Below, one piece after another: positions 18,701 through 26,361 of a DNA stretch of 35,131 bases. The translations under genes and the position numbers were made by a program. Location: the NCBI GenBank assembly GCA_964349065.1, contig CAYGEY010000009.1, positions 1-35,131 of the forward strand, written 5' to 3'. Position 1 is the stretch's first letter, and every line of letters begins with the position of its first letter. Source of the DNA: CAYGEY01 sp964349065. Lineage in GTDB: Bacteria; Patescibacteriota; Gracilibacteria; 1-14-2-50-48-13. Under the pieces are notes generated by a model. The model saw only the letters and a list, made by a program, of their open reading frames with translations, was not told the DNA's origin and ran no database searches.

Positions 18701-19491
18701 CATATGAGTCTGATAAAGTTGAGGCTTATGGAAAAGTACTTTGGAAAATGTTTAACTTTGGTGCAGCTACAGATGATGATAAGGGTGGTGACTATACACT
18801 CCTTCAGGGATATGCTAATACGGATACAAGGTCAGAATATGTCACATTCGTAAAAGAAGAAATGAAAAAGATGCCCGGAGGTGGTCCGTCGTTTAGTTTT
18901 GAGTCGAATGATCCGCAGGCCTGGGCCTCCAACCCCCTGCTTGCATTTAACGGAAATGTACTGAGCAATCTTGCAAATGATATTGATACATCATCAAATG
19001 TGTGGAGACATGCTGTTGCTAACAATTATTTTGATGCAATGTTATCATCAGTTCAGGATATGAATGCTTCGGTACAATTATCTGATGAAGATAAAAAAGC
19101 ATACTTGGATGAACTTCGAGAACTAATGTACACAACCTTTTACAGTGGTCGAATTTTTGATTTCTCGGAAACACGGCCGAAAAAAGCTGACGACACGTCG
19201 TACATTGGTAAATTTGATATTTCTCGTGAAGGCTCAAAGAAGCGTGATCAGTTTTTTGATAAGTACAACAAACATTTCAAAATAAAATTAACTGATGTTG
19301 GATTAGATCCACAGAGTTGTTACGAAGTTTCTGAGAGAAAGAAAAATAAAGATAAGAAGGAGATCAAAACCAAATTTACGTTTGTACACAATGATACAGA
19401 TAAATCTCACATCCCGATGGACACGGAAACAATGTTTGCACACAAGGGCACAGCATCGGATGATGATGAAGACTACTACCCTGGTTTCTAA
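15733..19491 (+). CDS. Large soluble protein of unknown function, 1252 residues
   Basis: I recognise no family. The protein has no signal peptide and no membrane helices, and is rich in Lys, Glu, Asp and Asn. Residues about 1-380 are mainly helical. Two compact beta-rich segments follow one another: about 435-480 (VVLKVGNYFHLKGVATI ... VFEKM) and about 550-620 (EFVPGAVIKELKD ... VMLTKPNGGQQFFSFPELLLKF), each looking like a small SH3- or KOW-like barrel with a short helix after it. A coiled coil is likely near 680-745. The tail is acidic (ASDDDEDYYPGF). It lies 15 bases after the VirB6-like gene and shares its promoter, which suggests a cytoplasmic partner or substrate of that complex. No ribosome-binding site is seen before the ATG. 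Its last 4 bases overlap convergent murG. Confidence 0.8.
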   Translation: MSPNNPQHLDKQRKLEIERGLQPNNIRLSEYRNDFGNRTHDVLDETNRFANSQDLKIFKKLGIETTQFPHAQKRIADTLKNLITLRIDGVDQQMLTQMTSPLKLMEFYLFYDEVSAANAGTNPDNKSMHAKLAGKVFDIKDVLETIKDPNFGPNVQKNGLFIGYEETLQKTLEYRTCAEGMRNPNLGRRFGPNAGYIIENTPAFATDDNILQKSHAIMDFMGIVYVFDNMERIGQIDRVLAHKIGQALVSLGNIEIRNIQDQNQIDLLRTGRESISSLISEQMRSYQKKILELKAYALKKKNDKVAEENVKTAEAIFNASSSLGEEVDLPIVSKHNVTLFKELLQHSNLLLDPQTESGIDNQINQSVDDIAEESARMYMNEHSLLSNSPADFVNAELDKCEFPGETVFHDVPTAEKKINEYLDILAAKNGGKPKEKKDRVVLKVGNYFHLKGVATIKGKDGKDTQVHVDEYDKIKSVSANGVVFEKMNQHLSLDRLAFELLAKDARRPGIDRTFEFAYNNHDAPITSLHDVEKALNPNLNNTKNNEFVPGAVIKELKDTNAIVNQIWTDVGTIKNVVPGKGVMLTKPNGGQQFFSFPELLLKFKNTSKPLKISPPGTEVTKSKENSNITNHKEGSPFINVLSLIGAGKALWEGVKEERKRKLEIEGHLQQMIIWNLPQLKNKDTVLVSTGGLARKARESMLEMENKKVDNIKSKLEKMDDATKKTNILDFFAKYKKLKERGMDVTTLTSSFSNVDGWFSGKKNYDHRAEIKGHLYFILEHYGTLYPFQELTTDGYQKNEFWLNLLTENKETAEKGHEKSLNEKGVDDGHGEIWKLYGTFRVQPLLFGDEAAKRVESAYLGGGANNAKTIEDDIKKAKNKDKVKEILKNNLLDNKFSGVDKCFMKIMDQGASAEEVFTFFLMFYNQIRFQDNNGELRSRYPFEEMKDLAVKIAGSYPHPYFRFLQKSENFRKLDRILETSAVSDKIGKKPPYESDKVEAYGKVLWKMFNFGAATDDDKGGDYTLLQGYANTDTRSEYVTFVKEEMKKMPGGGPSFSFESNDPQAWASNPLLAFNGNVLSNLANDIDTSSNVWRHAVANNYFDAMLSSVQDMNASVQLSDEDKKAYLDELRELMYTTFYSGRIFDFSETRPKKADDTSYIGKFDISREGSKKRDQFFDKYNKHFKIKLTDVGLDPQSCYEVSERKKNKDKKEIKTKFTFVHNDTDKSHIPMDTETMFAHKGTASDDDEDYYPGF

Positions 19492-20546
19492 AGAAAGTGT
19501 TCGATCTCCGCAACTATTTTGAGCACAGCATTGCTTTTAGTTGTACTTTTCTGAATTTCTACATTCAGAACTTCAGGTAATAGTTCCAAAATCTTTTTCA
19601 AACTCACATCCTCTTGTAGTACAAATCTACTCTCAGGATGCGTATTGGTATACTCAATAGCGTTATCTATTTGATCACCTCGTGAACTGCTCTTTGGCAA
19701 TGGGACAAGTATAAGCGGTTTTTGTAATACAGCAAACTCAGCTAAAGCAGTTGCACCACTTCTTGTAAGTACTACGTCTGCTAATGCTAAAATATTCGGA
19801 TACTGTGAGCCACCGTAACTAATTACTTTATACCACCCAACAGTAGTTTTCAAATTTGCTTTTGACTCTTTCATATCACCAGTTATATGGACAATATTAT
19901 AGTTCTTTGAAAGTTCAGAAATATTTGAAAAAACAAACTCATTGAGAAATTGTGCACCTAAGCTGCCCCCAACCACAAGAAGAACAGGCAAATTATTTGA
20001 TATCGATCCTCCAAGAAAGCTCATCGCCGCCGCCTTTGTTCCTTCTGAAATCTCAGATCTCACAGGCACCCCGGTAACTACAGCAATACCTTTAGGAAAA
20101 TACTGTAATGATTTCTCCCACGATACGCAGATTTTCCTCGCTATTTTTCCTGTAATTTTACTTGCTAATCCCGGCACCACATCCGAGTCATGAATTATTA
20201 CCGGTATCCGAAGTACCCACGCCGCAAAACAAACAGGCACAGCGACATATCCTCCTTTACTAAAAATCACTTTCGGACGATATCTGATCAAAATGATAAG
20301 TGATTGCACAAATCCGATAGGCACTTTGAACCAATCAATAAAATTTCGAAATGAAAAATATCTTCTCATTTTCCCGGCGTGTATACCATGAAAAACTATA
20401 TCGGTTTCTCCGACGATCTTCGCTTCCATGCCGCCACTTTCCCCGATATAATGAATATCATTACTAATTTTTGAAAGTAGTGGTAGTAGTGCGAGATTTG
20501 GATAAATGTGCCCCCCCGATCCTCCTCCTGTTAAGAAAATAGTCAT
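19488..20546 (-). CDS. murG: UDP-GlcNAc:lipid I GlcNAc transferase MurG
   Basis: Adds GlcNAc to lipid I on the inner face of the membrane to form lipid II, the last cytoplasmic step of peptidoglycan synthesis. A GT-B fold glycosyltransferase of 352 residues. The N-terminal lipid-I-binding motif GGGSGGH is at residues 7-13; the second domain opens with LLVVGGSLGAQFLN and contains the UDP-GlcNAc-binding block LTRSGATALAEFAVLQKP with its conserved Glu, then LVPLPKSSSRGDQIDNA. The start is fixed by the motif at residue 7, so the 83-base overlap with the end of ftsW is real unless ftsW is truncated. It is last in the envelope operon. Confidence 0.96.
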   Translation of the reverse strand: MTIFLTGGGSGGHIYPNLALLPLLSKISNDIHYIGESGGMEAKIVGETDIVFHGIHAGKMRRYFSFRNFIDWFKVPIGFVQSLIILIRYRPKVIFSKGGYVAVPVCFAAWVLRIPVIIHDSDVVPGLASKITGKIARKICVSWEKSLQYFPKGIAVVTGVPVRSEISEGTKAAAMSFLGGSISNNLPVLLVVGGSLGAQFLNEFVFSNISELSKNYNIVHITGDMKESKANLKTTVGWYKVISYGGSQYPNILALADVVLTRSGATALAEFAVLQKPLILVPLPKSSSRGDQIDNAIEYTNTHPESRFVLQEDVSLKKILELLPEVLNVEIQKSTTKSNAVLKIVAEIEHFL

Positions 20547-21687
20547 GTGACAAAGTTGAGTAACTGGATATATTAACTAAAATACCTGCAGCAACGAGAT
20601 TCATTATGAGAGACGATCCTCCCGCTGAAATAAATGGAAGTGTGATCCCGGTTAGTGGTAATAATTTGATGGTAACACCGATGTTAATAAATGCCTGCCA
20701 AATAAGCCAAAATGTTATCCCAATTGCGACGTATCTGGCAAATTTATCCGGTGCGCCTTTTGAAATCATATATCCCCGCCAGCCTATGAATAAGAAAAGA
20801 AGAATCAAAGCAACTGAACCGCGTAAGCCTGTTTCCTCAGCTATAGCCGCAAAAATTGTATCACTTTGAACTTCGGGCAAATACCCCCATTTCTGAATTG
20901 ATTTATTAATTCCTTTTCCCATTACTCCACCGCTCCCTACAGCAATAAGGCTTTGTTGAATTTGCCACCCCACGTTTTTACTTGAAGGATCAATAGTATC
21001 ATCAAAAAACTCTTTTACTCTATCTCTCACATGGGAGAAGGCTAAAAACGCCATAAAGAATACAGCAATCATGATAAGGCAAGAGACAAACAAATGTTTA
21101 AATTTTGCACCTGCTACAAAGAACATCACTACAGTCGTTGGGATCAATACAAGAAATCCTCCAAAATCCGGTTGCATGATGATTGGTATAGCGACCAAAC
21201 AAACAATAACACAAAAGGGAATAAAACCAGATTCGAGAGTTGTCAGTTCTTTTACTTTGGGCTCAAGCCATCTCGCAACGTAAAGCACCGTAGCAAGTTT
21301 TACAAATTCTAAAGGCTGAACAGATGGAAATATAGAACCAAAATCAAGCCATCCTGTTGCACCATTAAGTGTTTTTCCAAATCCAGGGATAAAAAGTAGT
21401 AACAACATCATTACACCAATAATGAAGAGTGGAAGCGATAGTCGATACCAGGCTTTGTAAGGTATATTTGCAACAACAAAGAAAATAACTAGTCCAACGC
21501 ATACAAGAATGATGTGTTTTATTGCAAAATAATTCATGACATAGTCTCTTGGGTCATTGAGAGTCAATAAATAGTCATAAATAGACACTGAATTCACCAT
21601 GATAACTCCAAAAACAAGGAGTAATAAAAATGCTATAACAAGGAACCAGTCTATATTCTTTTTCTTTAACGATGCAATCATATGCAC
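20464..21687 (-). CDS. ftsW: FtsW/RodA-type peptidoglycan glycosyltransferase (SEDS)
   Basis: A SEDS-family polymerase that links lipid II into glycan strands with a partner class B penicillin-binding protein. About ten membrane helices span residues 15-385. Family hallmarks are the G-A-T-G-W-L-D-F-G segment, the extracellular loop with LPEVQSDTIFAAIAEETG, which carries the catalytic-type Asp, and GITLPFISAGGSSL near the end. The direct junction with murG favours FtsW over RodA. The last about 28 codons lie over the murG start in another frame and encode a basic, Thr-rich tail. The ATG overlaps the last base of the upstream M23 gene. No penicillin-binding protein gene is in the window. Confidence 0.93.
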   Translation of the reverse strand: MHMIASLKKKNIDWFLVIAFLLLLVFGVIMVNSVSIYDYLLTLNDPRDYVMNYFAIKHIILVCVGLVIFFVVANIPYKAWYRLSLPLFIIGVMMLLLLFIPGFGKTLNGATGWLDFGSIFPSVQPLEFVKLATVLYVARWLEPKVKELTTLESGFIPFCVIVCLVAIPIIMQPDFGGFLVLIPTTVVMFFVAGAKFKHLFVSCLIMIAVFFMAFLAFSHVRDRVKEFFDDTIDPSSKNVGWQIQQSLIAVGSGGVMGKGINKSIQKWGYLPEVQSDTIFAAIAEETGLRGSVALILLFLFIGWRGYMISKGAPDKFARYVAIGITFWLIWQAFINIGVTIKLLPLTGITLPFISAGGSSLIMNLVAAGILVNISSYSTLSHDYFLNRRRIGGAHLSKSRTTTTTFKN

Positions 21688-23132
21688 TATTTTGTAAGGT
21701 AACTATTATCAAGGAATCCTAGTGGATTAACATGTTTTCCATCTTGAAGCACTTCAAAATGAAGGTGTGCCCCGGTTGTCATCCATCCTGCACCTTTTGT
21801 TCCCGGTGCACCTCCGGTCAATCCAATAGGTGTACCTCTTCCGACAAAATCTCCAGCATTCACCAGAATAGAATAAACATGTCCATATACAGTCATGATT
21901 CCTCCTGCATGTGCTACGACAATATAACTATAACCAAGTCCATTATCACGTACTTTCGTCACATATCCGTCAGCAGGTGAAAGTATGGGAGTGCGCATCG
22001 GCGTGGGTATATCAATCGCATTGTGGTTTACACCAAAATGTTTCTTGTATCCACCATCACGAAAAAACGCCGAAATACCTTTACCCGGGTATACTGGCCA
22101 ATCCAGGCCTAATTTACCGGTGGATGAAACCCCTAATGAACGAAGTAACTCCATTCGTTTTGCAATTTCCTCAGGTGTCAGTTGACCGGAGAGACCACTC
22201 TGCATTGCCTCAATTTGCCCCTGAATATCTTTTAAATTGGAATGAATCAGTGTTACTTCATTTTCTACACTATAATAATCCTTCACACTGGAAGAAAGTA
22301 GGACTTGATATGCATCTTCCCGTCCTTTTGTATCTGTAAGTAAAGCCTCCTTACTTTGTTTTTGTTCTGAAAGTGATGTCTCTTCGCCTATGAGTTGATC
22401 CTTCAGAATTGTCAGCTCTTTTTGATCTTCCTCTAACTGTGTTTTCTGCATTGACAATACATTTTCTACATCCTGAAGATCTTTTAGAATACCTACTCCT
22501 GTATCTTTGAGATTTTCGATATACTTCCTTCTTGTTAAAATATCTGAGAATGAAACAGGTGAAACGAGCAGTGTGAGATCTGAGAAAAAACCATCTCCTC
22601 TCGAAAAATATAATTGATCTTGTTTGTATAGAAGCGACACAAACTCAGAGAGTGCTCCTGCCTGGTACTCTTCTGCAACTTGGACAATATGCAGTTTCTC
22701 GTATTGTTCTTTGATTTGCTGTTCTTTTTGTGCCACCTGTATTTTCACAGCTTGAATGCGTAGGGCAGAGATAGAAAGTGATGTCTCGAGGAGTTTTACG
22801 TGAGATGAGAGGGTATTGATATTCTCATTTAAATTTGATAGTTCTTGTTCATATTTTGCAATATCAGATTGCAATGTAACAAGTTGCAACTCTTTTTCTC
22901 TTATTGTTGGGTCATTAAGTACTGTTGAAGTGAAAGGGATTTTATTTTTCCATACATCAATGATCTTATTTTCAGTGACTTTAAGCTCTTTACTTGCCCA
23001 TACATCACCGGTTGTAGTTTTTTCGGCAGTACTTGGATTTCCCCAGAGGTCTAAAAGAATTTCACCGGTGACGGCAAAACTGGTTGGGAGGAGGAGTGAT
23101 GATATGAGGATTGTGGCAATGTATTTGTTCAT
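21687..23132 (-). CDS. Secreted M23 peptidase / EnvC-like murein hydrolase
   Basis: Probably cleaves, or activates enzymes that cleave, peptidoglycan crosslinks during division. A signal peptide (about 1-20, ending SFAVTG) is followed by a long coiled coil (about 70-325) and a C-terminal LytM domain (about 350-475). The zinc ligands of an active LytM enzyme appear present: a histidine and Asp in H-N-A-I-D, and H-L-H in GAHLHFEV. It may therefore be a real endopeptidase rather than an EnvC-type activator, which lacks these. Coiled-coil plus LytM next to ftsW suggests a septal role. Its stop overlaps the ftsW start by one base. Confidence 0.93.
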   Translation of the reverse strand: MNKYIATILISSLLLPTSFAVTGEILLDLWGNPSTAEKTTTGDVWASKELKVTENKIIDVWKNKIPFTSTVLNDPTIREKELQLVTLQSDIAKYEQELSNLNENINTLSSHVKLLETSLSISALRIQAVKIQVAQKEQQIKEQYEKLHIVQVAEEYQAGALSEFVSLLYKQDQLYFSRGDGFFSDLTLLVSPVSFSDILTRRKYIENLKDTGVGILKDLQDVENVLSMQKTQLEEDQKELTILKDQLIGEETSLSEQKQSKEALLTDTKGREDAYQVLLSSSVKDYYSVENEVTLIHSNLKDIQGQIEAMQSGLSGQLTPEEIAKRMELLRSLGVSSTGKLGLDWPVYPGKGISAFFRDGGYKKHFGVNHNAIDIPTPMRTPILSPADGYVTKVRDNGLGYSYIVVAHAGGIMTVYGHVYSILVNAGDFVGRGTPIGLTGGAPGTKGAGWMTTGAHLHFEVLQDGKHVNPLGFLDNSYLTK

Positions 23133-23138
23133 GAACGT

Positions 23139-23167
23139 ATTGTATGTAAGGAGAGTTGTAAAATCAA
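23139..23167 (-). promoter_or_regulatory. Possible internal promoter before the M23 gene
   Basis: On the minus strand TTGATT (23162-23167) and TACAAT (23139-23144) are 17 bases apart. Transcription would begin within a base or two of the ATG at 23132, giving a nearly leaderless message. This lies in the only sizeable gap (42 bases) inside the envelope operon. Confidence 0.35.
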
Positions 23168-23174
23168 CGCCTCA

Positions 23175-24899
23175 TTATTTTTTCTTCACATTCGCAGGAT
23201 CATCGGCAGGAAACTTCTGTGGGACTGTAATATTCATGGGATTTGGTGTAATAAGATTATTTGCCAAATCACGAATGTTTCTTAGCTCTATATTAAAAAA
23301 CTCACCGTATTGTGTCCGAATATTTGTTGTTTGGATAACAGCCTCTCTTTCTTTACAGGTGATTTTTGCAATACGAACAGTATTTGTCATATCTTTCACT
23401 GTGATGTCTTTGTCTGTAATTGCGTAGTTTTGAATGTGTTCACAGTCAAATTTTTGTACGGGCTCATTAAACTGAATCAAAAGTTTATTATAATCCAGGA
23501 ATTGTTGGGTTGTTATGCGGGGAGGAGTAACGTCTTTTTCAATATGCGCGTTGATTTTTATATCGTTCTTGAGCGTATCTGTTTCAAATAAGGCAATGTT
23601 TTCTCTGGTAACCATTGTGGTAGAGGATAAGAGATGATCAATTGGCGCTTGAAAAACCACACGGAACTGCGTATTTTCTATACCGCTTTGTTTATAAATC
23701 ACCCCATTATATTCATCACTTACTAGCATATTCGTTGGCAAAAAATAAGAATATGACAGCGTTTTGGTCTGCCCGGGATCAAGCAAAAGCGACTCTCCCA
23801 AAACAGTAAATCCTAGGTCGGATGTTTTCTCTACATCTTTACGAAGATCACCATCAAATGTTGCATTTTTGGGAATATATGTACGTATATAACCGCGATA
23901 CTGGTGCGAGAGAGGAGCATTAAATCCTCCTAAATGATGAAATGTTAGTGTTGTTGTAACTTTGATCGGTACGCTCTTTGCCATATCACTTCCGGGTTCT
24001 ATGGAAACAGTATGTAAAAAATCTCTGGAAATATATCTGTCAGATTTCATTCCTCCAAGATTGCCTAAAACAACAATAAAAGGATCGATATTTTGCTCGG
24101 GCATGGGAAAGCTATTTGCAATACCTTTTATAATGAAACTCTTTTCCAACTCTGCATCCGTTGAATAAAATGCAATATCTTTATTTTGTATTCCATTATA
24201 CAACAATCCAAAAAGCTGATCATAGTGTACTACATCGAATATAGATTTTTTCAACGTCTCGGAGAGAAGTTCAGATAGGATACTTTTTCTTTTGGAAAGA
24301 TCTTCAGTACTATGCAAATCGATGTTATTCTGTTCAAATTGAATAGTTTGAAAAAGGTTATGAGAATCAATGATTTTATCACGAATAGATATAGGTTCTT
24401 TATTGGCAACTAATTTTTCAAAAAATGAGAAATTTAAAGTGATTAGACCATCAATTTTTTTATCCGGAAATTCAGACTTGTAAAAGTCTAAAATATCCTT
24501 AGCAGATGTTGGCAGATCAGGTGACCAATTCGCATCATGAAAGCTATAGCCTTTATAATTGTCGCCTGCAAGAAATTTTTCCATCGGATATGGTGCCTTT
24601 TCTATCTTGGAGTCATTGTATCCTTTTAAAGAAAACACGTCTTTGACAGTGAAACCCGTCGGAAAACCATTGGTAAATGACAGTTCTGCAAAAGAAGAAA
24701 TAAATCCTCCTGTAGGACGAAGCTCAGCGTTATTCTGCAATAATACAAGATACGTTTTTTGAGACAAAAGACTTCCTGCTAAAGAAAAATAATCAGGTAT
24801 AAAAGTTCGCATATTTCCCATTATAGAAAAAATCCAAATAGAAAATGTGACGAATATGAGGAGAAAAACTTTACCTGTATTGACAATGATTCTTTTCAT
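23175..24899 (-). CDS. DUF4012-domain membrane-anchored protein
   Basis: A single N-terminal membrane helix (about 8-28) anchors a large extracytoplasmic domain. The DUF4012 signature YLVLLQNNAELRPTGGFI is at about residues 51-68, and the H-D-A-N-W-S-P-D-L-P motif further on is typical of the family. DUF4012 proteins are common in candidate-phyla bacteria and Gram-positives and resemble LytR-CpsA-Psr domain proteins, so transfer or handling of a cell-surface polymer is a reasonable guess, not a proven role. The C-terminal about 130 residues form a beta-rich segment resembling an Ig-like or invasin-type module (VTPPRITTQQFLDYN onward). It sits 6 bases after mltG in the envelope operon. Confidence 0.88.
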   Translation of the reverse strand: MKRIIVNTGKVFLLIFVTFSIWIFSIMGNMRTFIPDYFSLAGSLLSQKTYLVLLQNNAELRPTGGFISSFAELSFTNGFPTGFTVKDVFSLKGYNDSKIEKAPYPMEKFLAGDNYKGYSFHDANWSPDLPTSAKDILDFYKSEFPDKKIDGLITLNFSFFEKLVANKEPISIRDKIIDSHNLFQTIQFEQNNIDLHSTEDLSKRKSILSELLSETLKKSIFDVVHYDQLFGLLYNGIQNKDIAFYSTDAELEKSFIIKGIANSFPMPEQNIDPFIVVLGNLGGMKSDRYISRDFLHTVSIEPGSDMAKSVPIKVTTTLTFHHLGGFNAPLSHQYRGYIRTYIPKNATFDGDLRKDVEKTSDLGFTVLGESLLLDPGQTKTLSYSYFLPTNMLVSDEYNGVIYKQSGIENTQFRVVFQAPIDHLLSSTTMVTRENIALFETDTLKNDIKINAHIEKDVTPPRITTQQFLDYNKLLIQFNEPVQKFDCEHIQNYAITDKDITVKDMTNTVRIAKITCKEREAVIQTTNIRTQYGEFFNIELRNIRDLANNLITPNPMNITVPQKFPADDPANVKKK

Positions 24900-24905
24900 G
24901 AAGTT

Positions 24906-25916
24906 TTATTGGAGGTAGATTTGCTTGTTTCGATCATGTTCATTTTCTGTATCGGCAAAATGGATCTGACCGTTTGCATCGTGAAGGTAATAATAATATG
25001 TAGACTCCTTTGGTTCTTTTGCTGCAGTAATAGAAGCTAGTCCCGGGTTAGATATCGCAGAGGGTGGCAAACCCTTCTGTTTCCTTGTATTGTATGGGTT
25101 AGTACTTGTGAGCTCTTTGTATGTGAGTTCTTCACCTGCCTCCATGAGATACCTATTTGTAGCATCGGTTGCAAGTTGGATTCCTTCATTCAGCCGTTTC
25201 CAGATTATTCCTGAGACGATGGCTTGATCATCCTTTGGCCTGGATTCTTTTTCAATGATTGATGCAATTATGACAATTTGGGGATCAACATCAGATCCTA
25301 CTTGTTTTTTGAAATTACTGAGCATCTGCTTAAAAAATGATTCTACAGTAAATTGTGCTTTAGATATATAATAAGTGTCCGGAAAAAGATATCCCTCAAG
25401 ATAACTCCATGAAAATGCATACTTTGGATTATCTTGTTTTGGCAGAAATGGAAAAGCAGTTCTGAAATCACAATTGCTCATACAATCAGTGAAATCCTTT
25501 GCTGTTGCTAATCCATCTTCAATCATGAGATCTCGGATATCCCGAACAGTCATGCCTTCTTTGATGGTTATTTTCATAGAGTCAGGGACAACTTTACCTG
25601 TGAGGATGTCGGTTACTTCAGGAATAGTAAGTCCAGTATTAAGGGTAAAACTTCCCGCCATTAGACTATTCTGAAGATTATTTTCACGCACATACCTAAT
25701 AAATGCACCATCATTCTTAATGATATTTGGATAAAGCAAACTGTTTGCAATACTTCTAACACTTGAACCTTTTTCAATGGTTACTGTAAATAAGATATTT
25801 TTTCTCGAAATATCCGGAATAACTGTAAGTGCAGTTTTATATTGTTGTTCACTATAAAAAAAGTATCCTCCTGCTATGAGTACTAAAGCCAATATACCAA
25901 CAAGTGATTTTTTCAT
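24906..25916 (-). CDS. mltG: Endolytic murein transglycosylase MltG
   Basis: MltG cuts nascent glycan strands inside the chain and so limits their length. The 336-residue protein has an N-terminal membrane helix (about 4-21), a LysM-like segment, and the YceG catalytic domain. The catalytic Glu222 lies in ASIIEKES, and the substrate-groove motifs EGYLFPDTY and the P-Y-N-T-R-x-x-x-G-L-P-P-S-AISNPG block are intact. It lies 9 bases after ybaB and 6 bases before the DUF4012 gene. Confidence 0.96.
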   Translation of the reverse strand: MKKSLVGILALVLIAGGYFFYSEQQYKTALTVIPDISRKNILFTVTIEKGSSVRSIANSLLYPNIIKNDGAFIRYVRENNLQNSLMAGSFTLNTGLTIPEVTDILTGKVVPDSMKITIKEGMTVRDIRDLMIEDGLATAKDFTDCMSNCDFRTAFPFLPKQDNPKYAFSWSYLEGYLFPDTYYISKAQFTVESFFKQMLSNFKKQVGSDVDPQIVIIASIIEKESRPKDDQAIVSGIIWKRLNEGIQLATDATNRYLMEAGEELTYKELTSTNPYNTRKQKGLPPSAISNPGLASITAAKEPKESTYYYYLHDANGQIHFADTENEHDRNKQIYLQ

Positions 25917-25925
25917 TCTATTAAA

Positions 25926-26234
25926 TTAGCTTGAAAGTTCACCAAAATTTCCGGGCAAACCAAGGTCACCTAAAATATCTTTCATATTCGAAGAGGCAAC
26001 TTCCTGCGCTTTTTTCAGACCTTTTTGGAAAGCTGTCATAGTAGATCTGCGGATGTGTTCTTTCCCATGACCCCAGGCATCATCTGTGATTTGAATGTCC
26101 ATCACTTCCAAATTTCCATTGATCGTCACTGTCACACCACCTTCTTCCGCCTCGATATGAATATTTTTAAGCTTATCTTGCATTTTTTTGGCTTGCTGTT
26201 GCATTTTCATCAAGTCTTTCATTTGGTCAAACAT
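25926..26234 (-). CDS. YbaB/EbfC-family nucleoid-associated protein
   Basis: A small 102-residue DNA-binding protein of the YbaB/EbfC family, which forms dimers that clamp DNA. The features are an N-terminal Met/Lys/Gln-rich helix (FDQMKDLMKMQQQAKKMQ), the central beta sheet (VTVTINGNLEVMDIQI) and the C-terminal helix ending in a Gly/Leu-rich tail. YbaB is usually found with dnaX and recR. Here it heads the envelope operon instead, 9 bases before mltG. Its ATG at 26234 follows a clear promoter. Confidence 0.93.
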   Translation of the reverse strand: MFDQMKDLMKMQQQAKKMQDKLKNIHIEAEEGGVTVTINGNLEVMDIQITDDAWGHGKEHIRRSTMTAFQKGLKKAQEVASSNMKDILGDLGLPGNFGELSS

Positions 26235-26263
26235 ACATTACTATTTATAAAGTAAACATAGTG

Positions 26264-26291
26264 ATTATACAGAGGGAAATGGTGAGGGCAA
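26264..26291 (-). promoter_or_regulatory. Promoter of the ybaB-mltG-murG operon
   Basis: On the minus strand TTGCCC (26286-26291) and a perfect TATAAT (26264-26269) are 16 bases apart. Transcription would start near 26257, about 22 bases before the ybaB ATG. It is back-to-back with the rightward promoter region at 26306. Confidence 0.6.
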
Positions 26292-26305
26292 GATTGCAAG
26301 AAATA

Positions 26306-26348
26306 TTGACATAATATAAAAATATATAAATATAAATATAAATATATT
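26306..26348 (+). promoter_or_regulatory. Promoter region with TATAAA hexanucleotide repeat
   Basis: A perfect -35 box TTGACA (26306-26311) is followed by an A/T tract with three head-to-tail copies of TATAAA (26325-26330, 26331-26336, 26337-26342) and a partial fourth. Each copy can act as a -10 box, at 13, 19 or 25 bases from the -35. The 19-base choice is nearest to functional spacing. A change in copy number would not move the first copies but would alter the leader. Confidence 0.45.
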
Positions 26349-26361
26349 ATTATACATAGTC

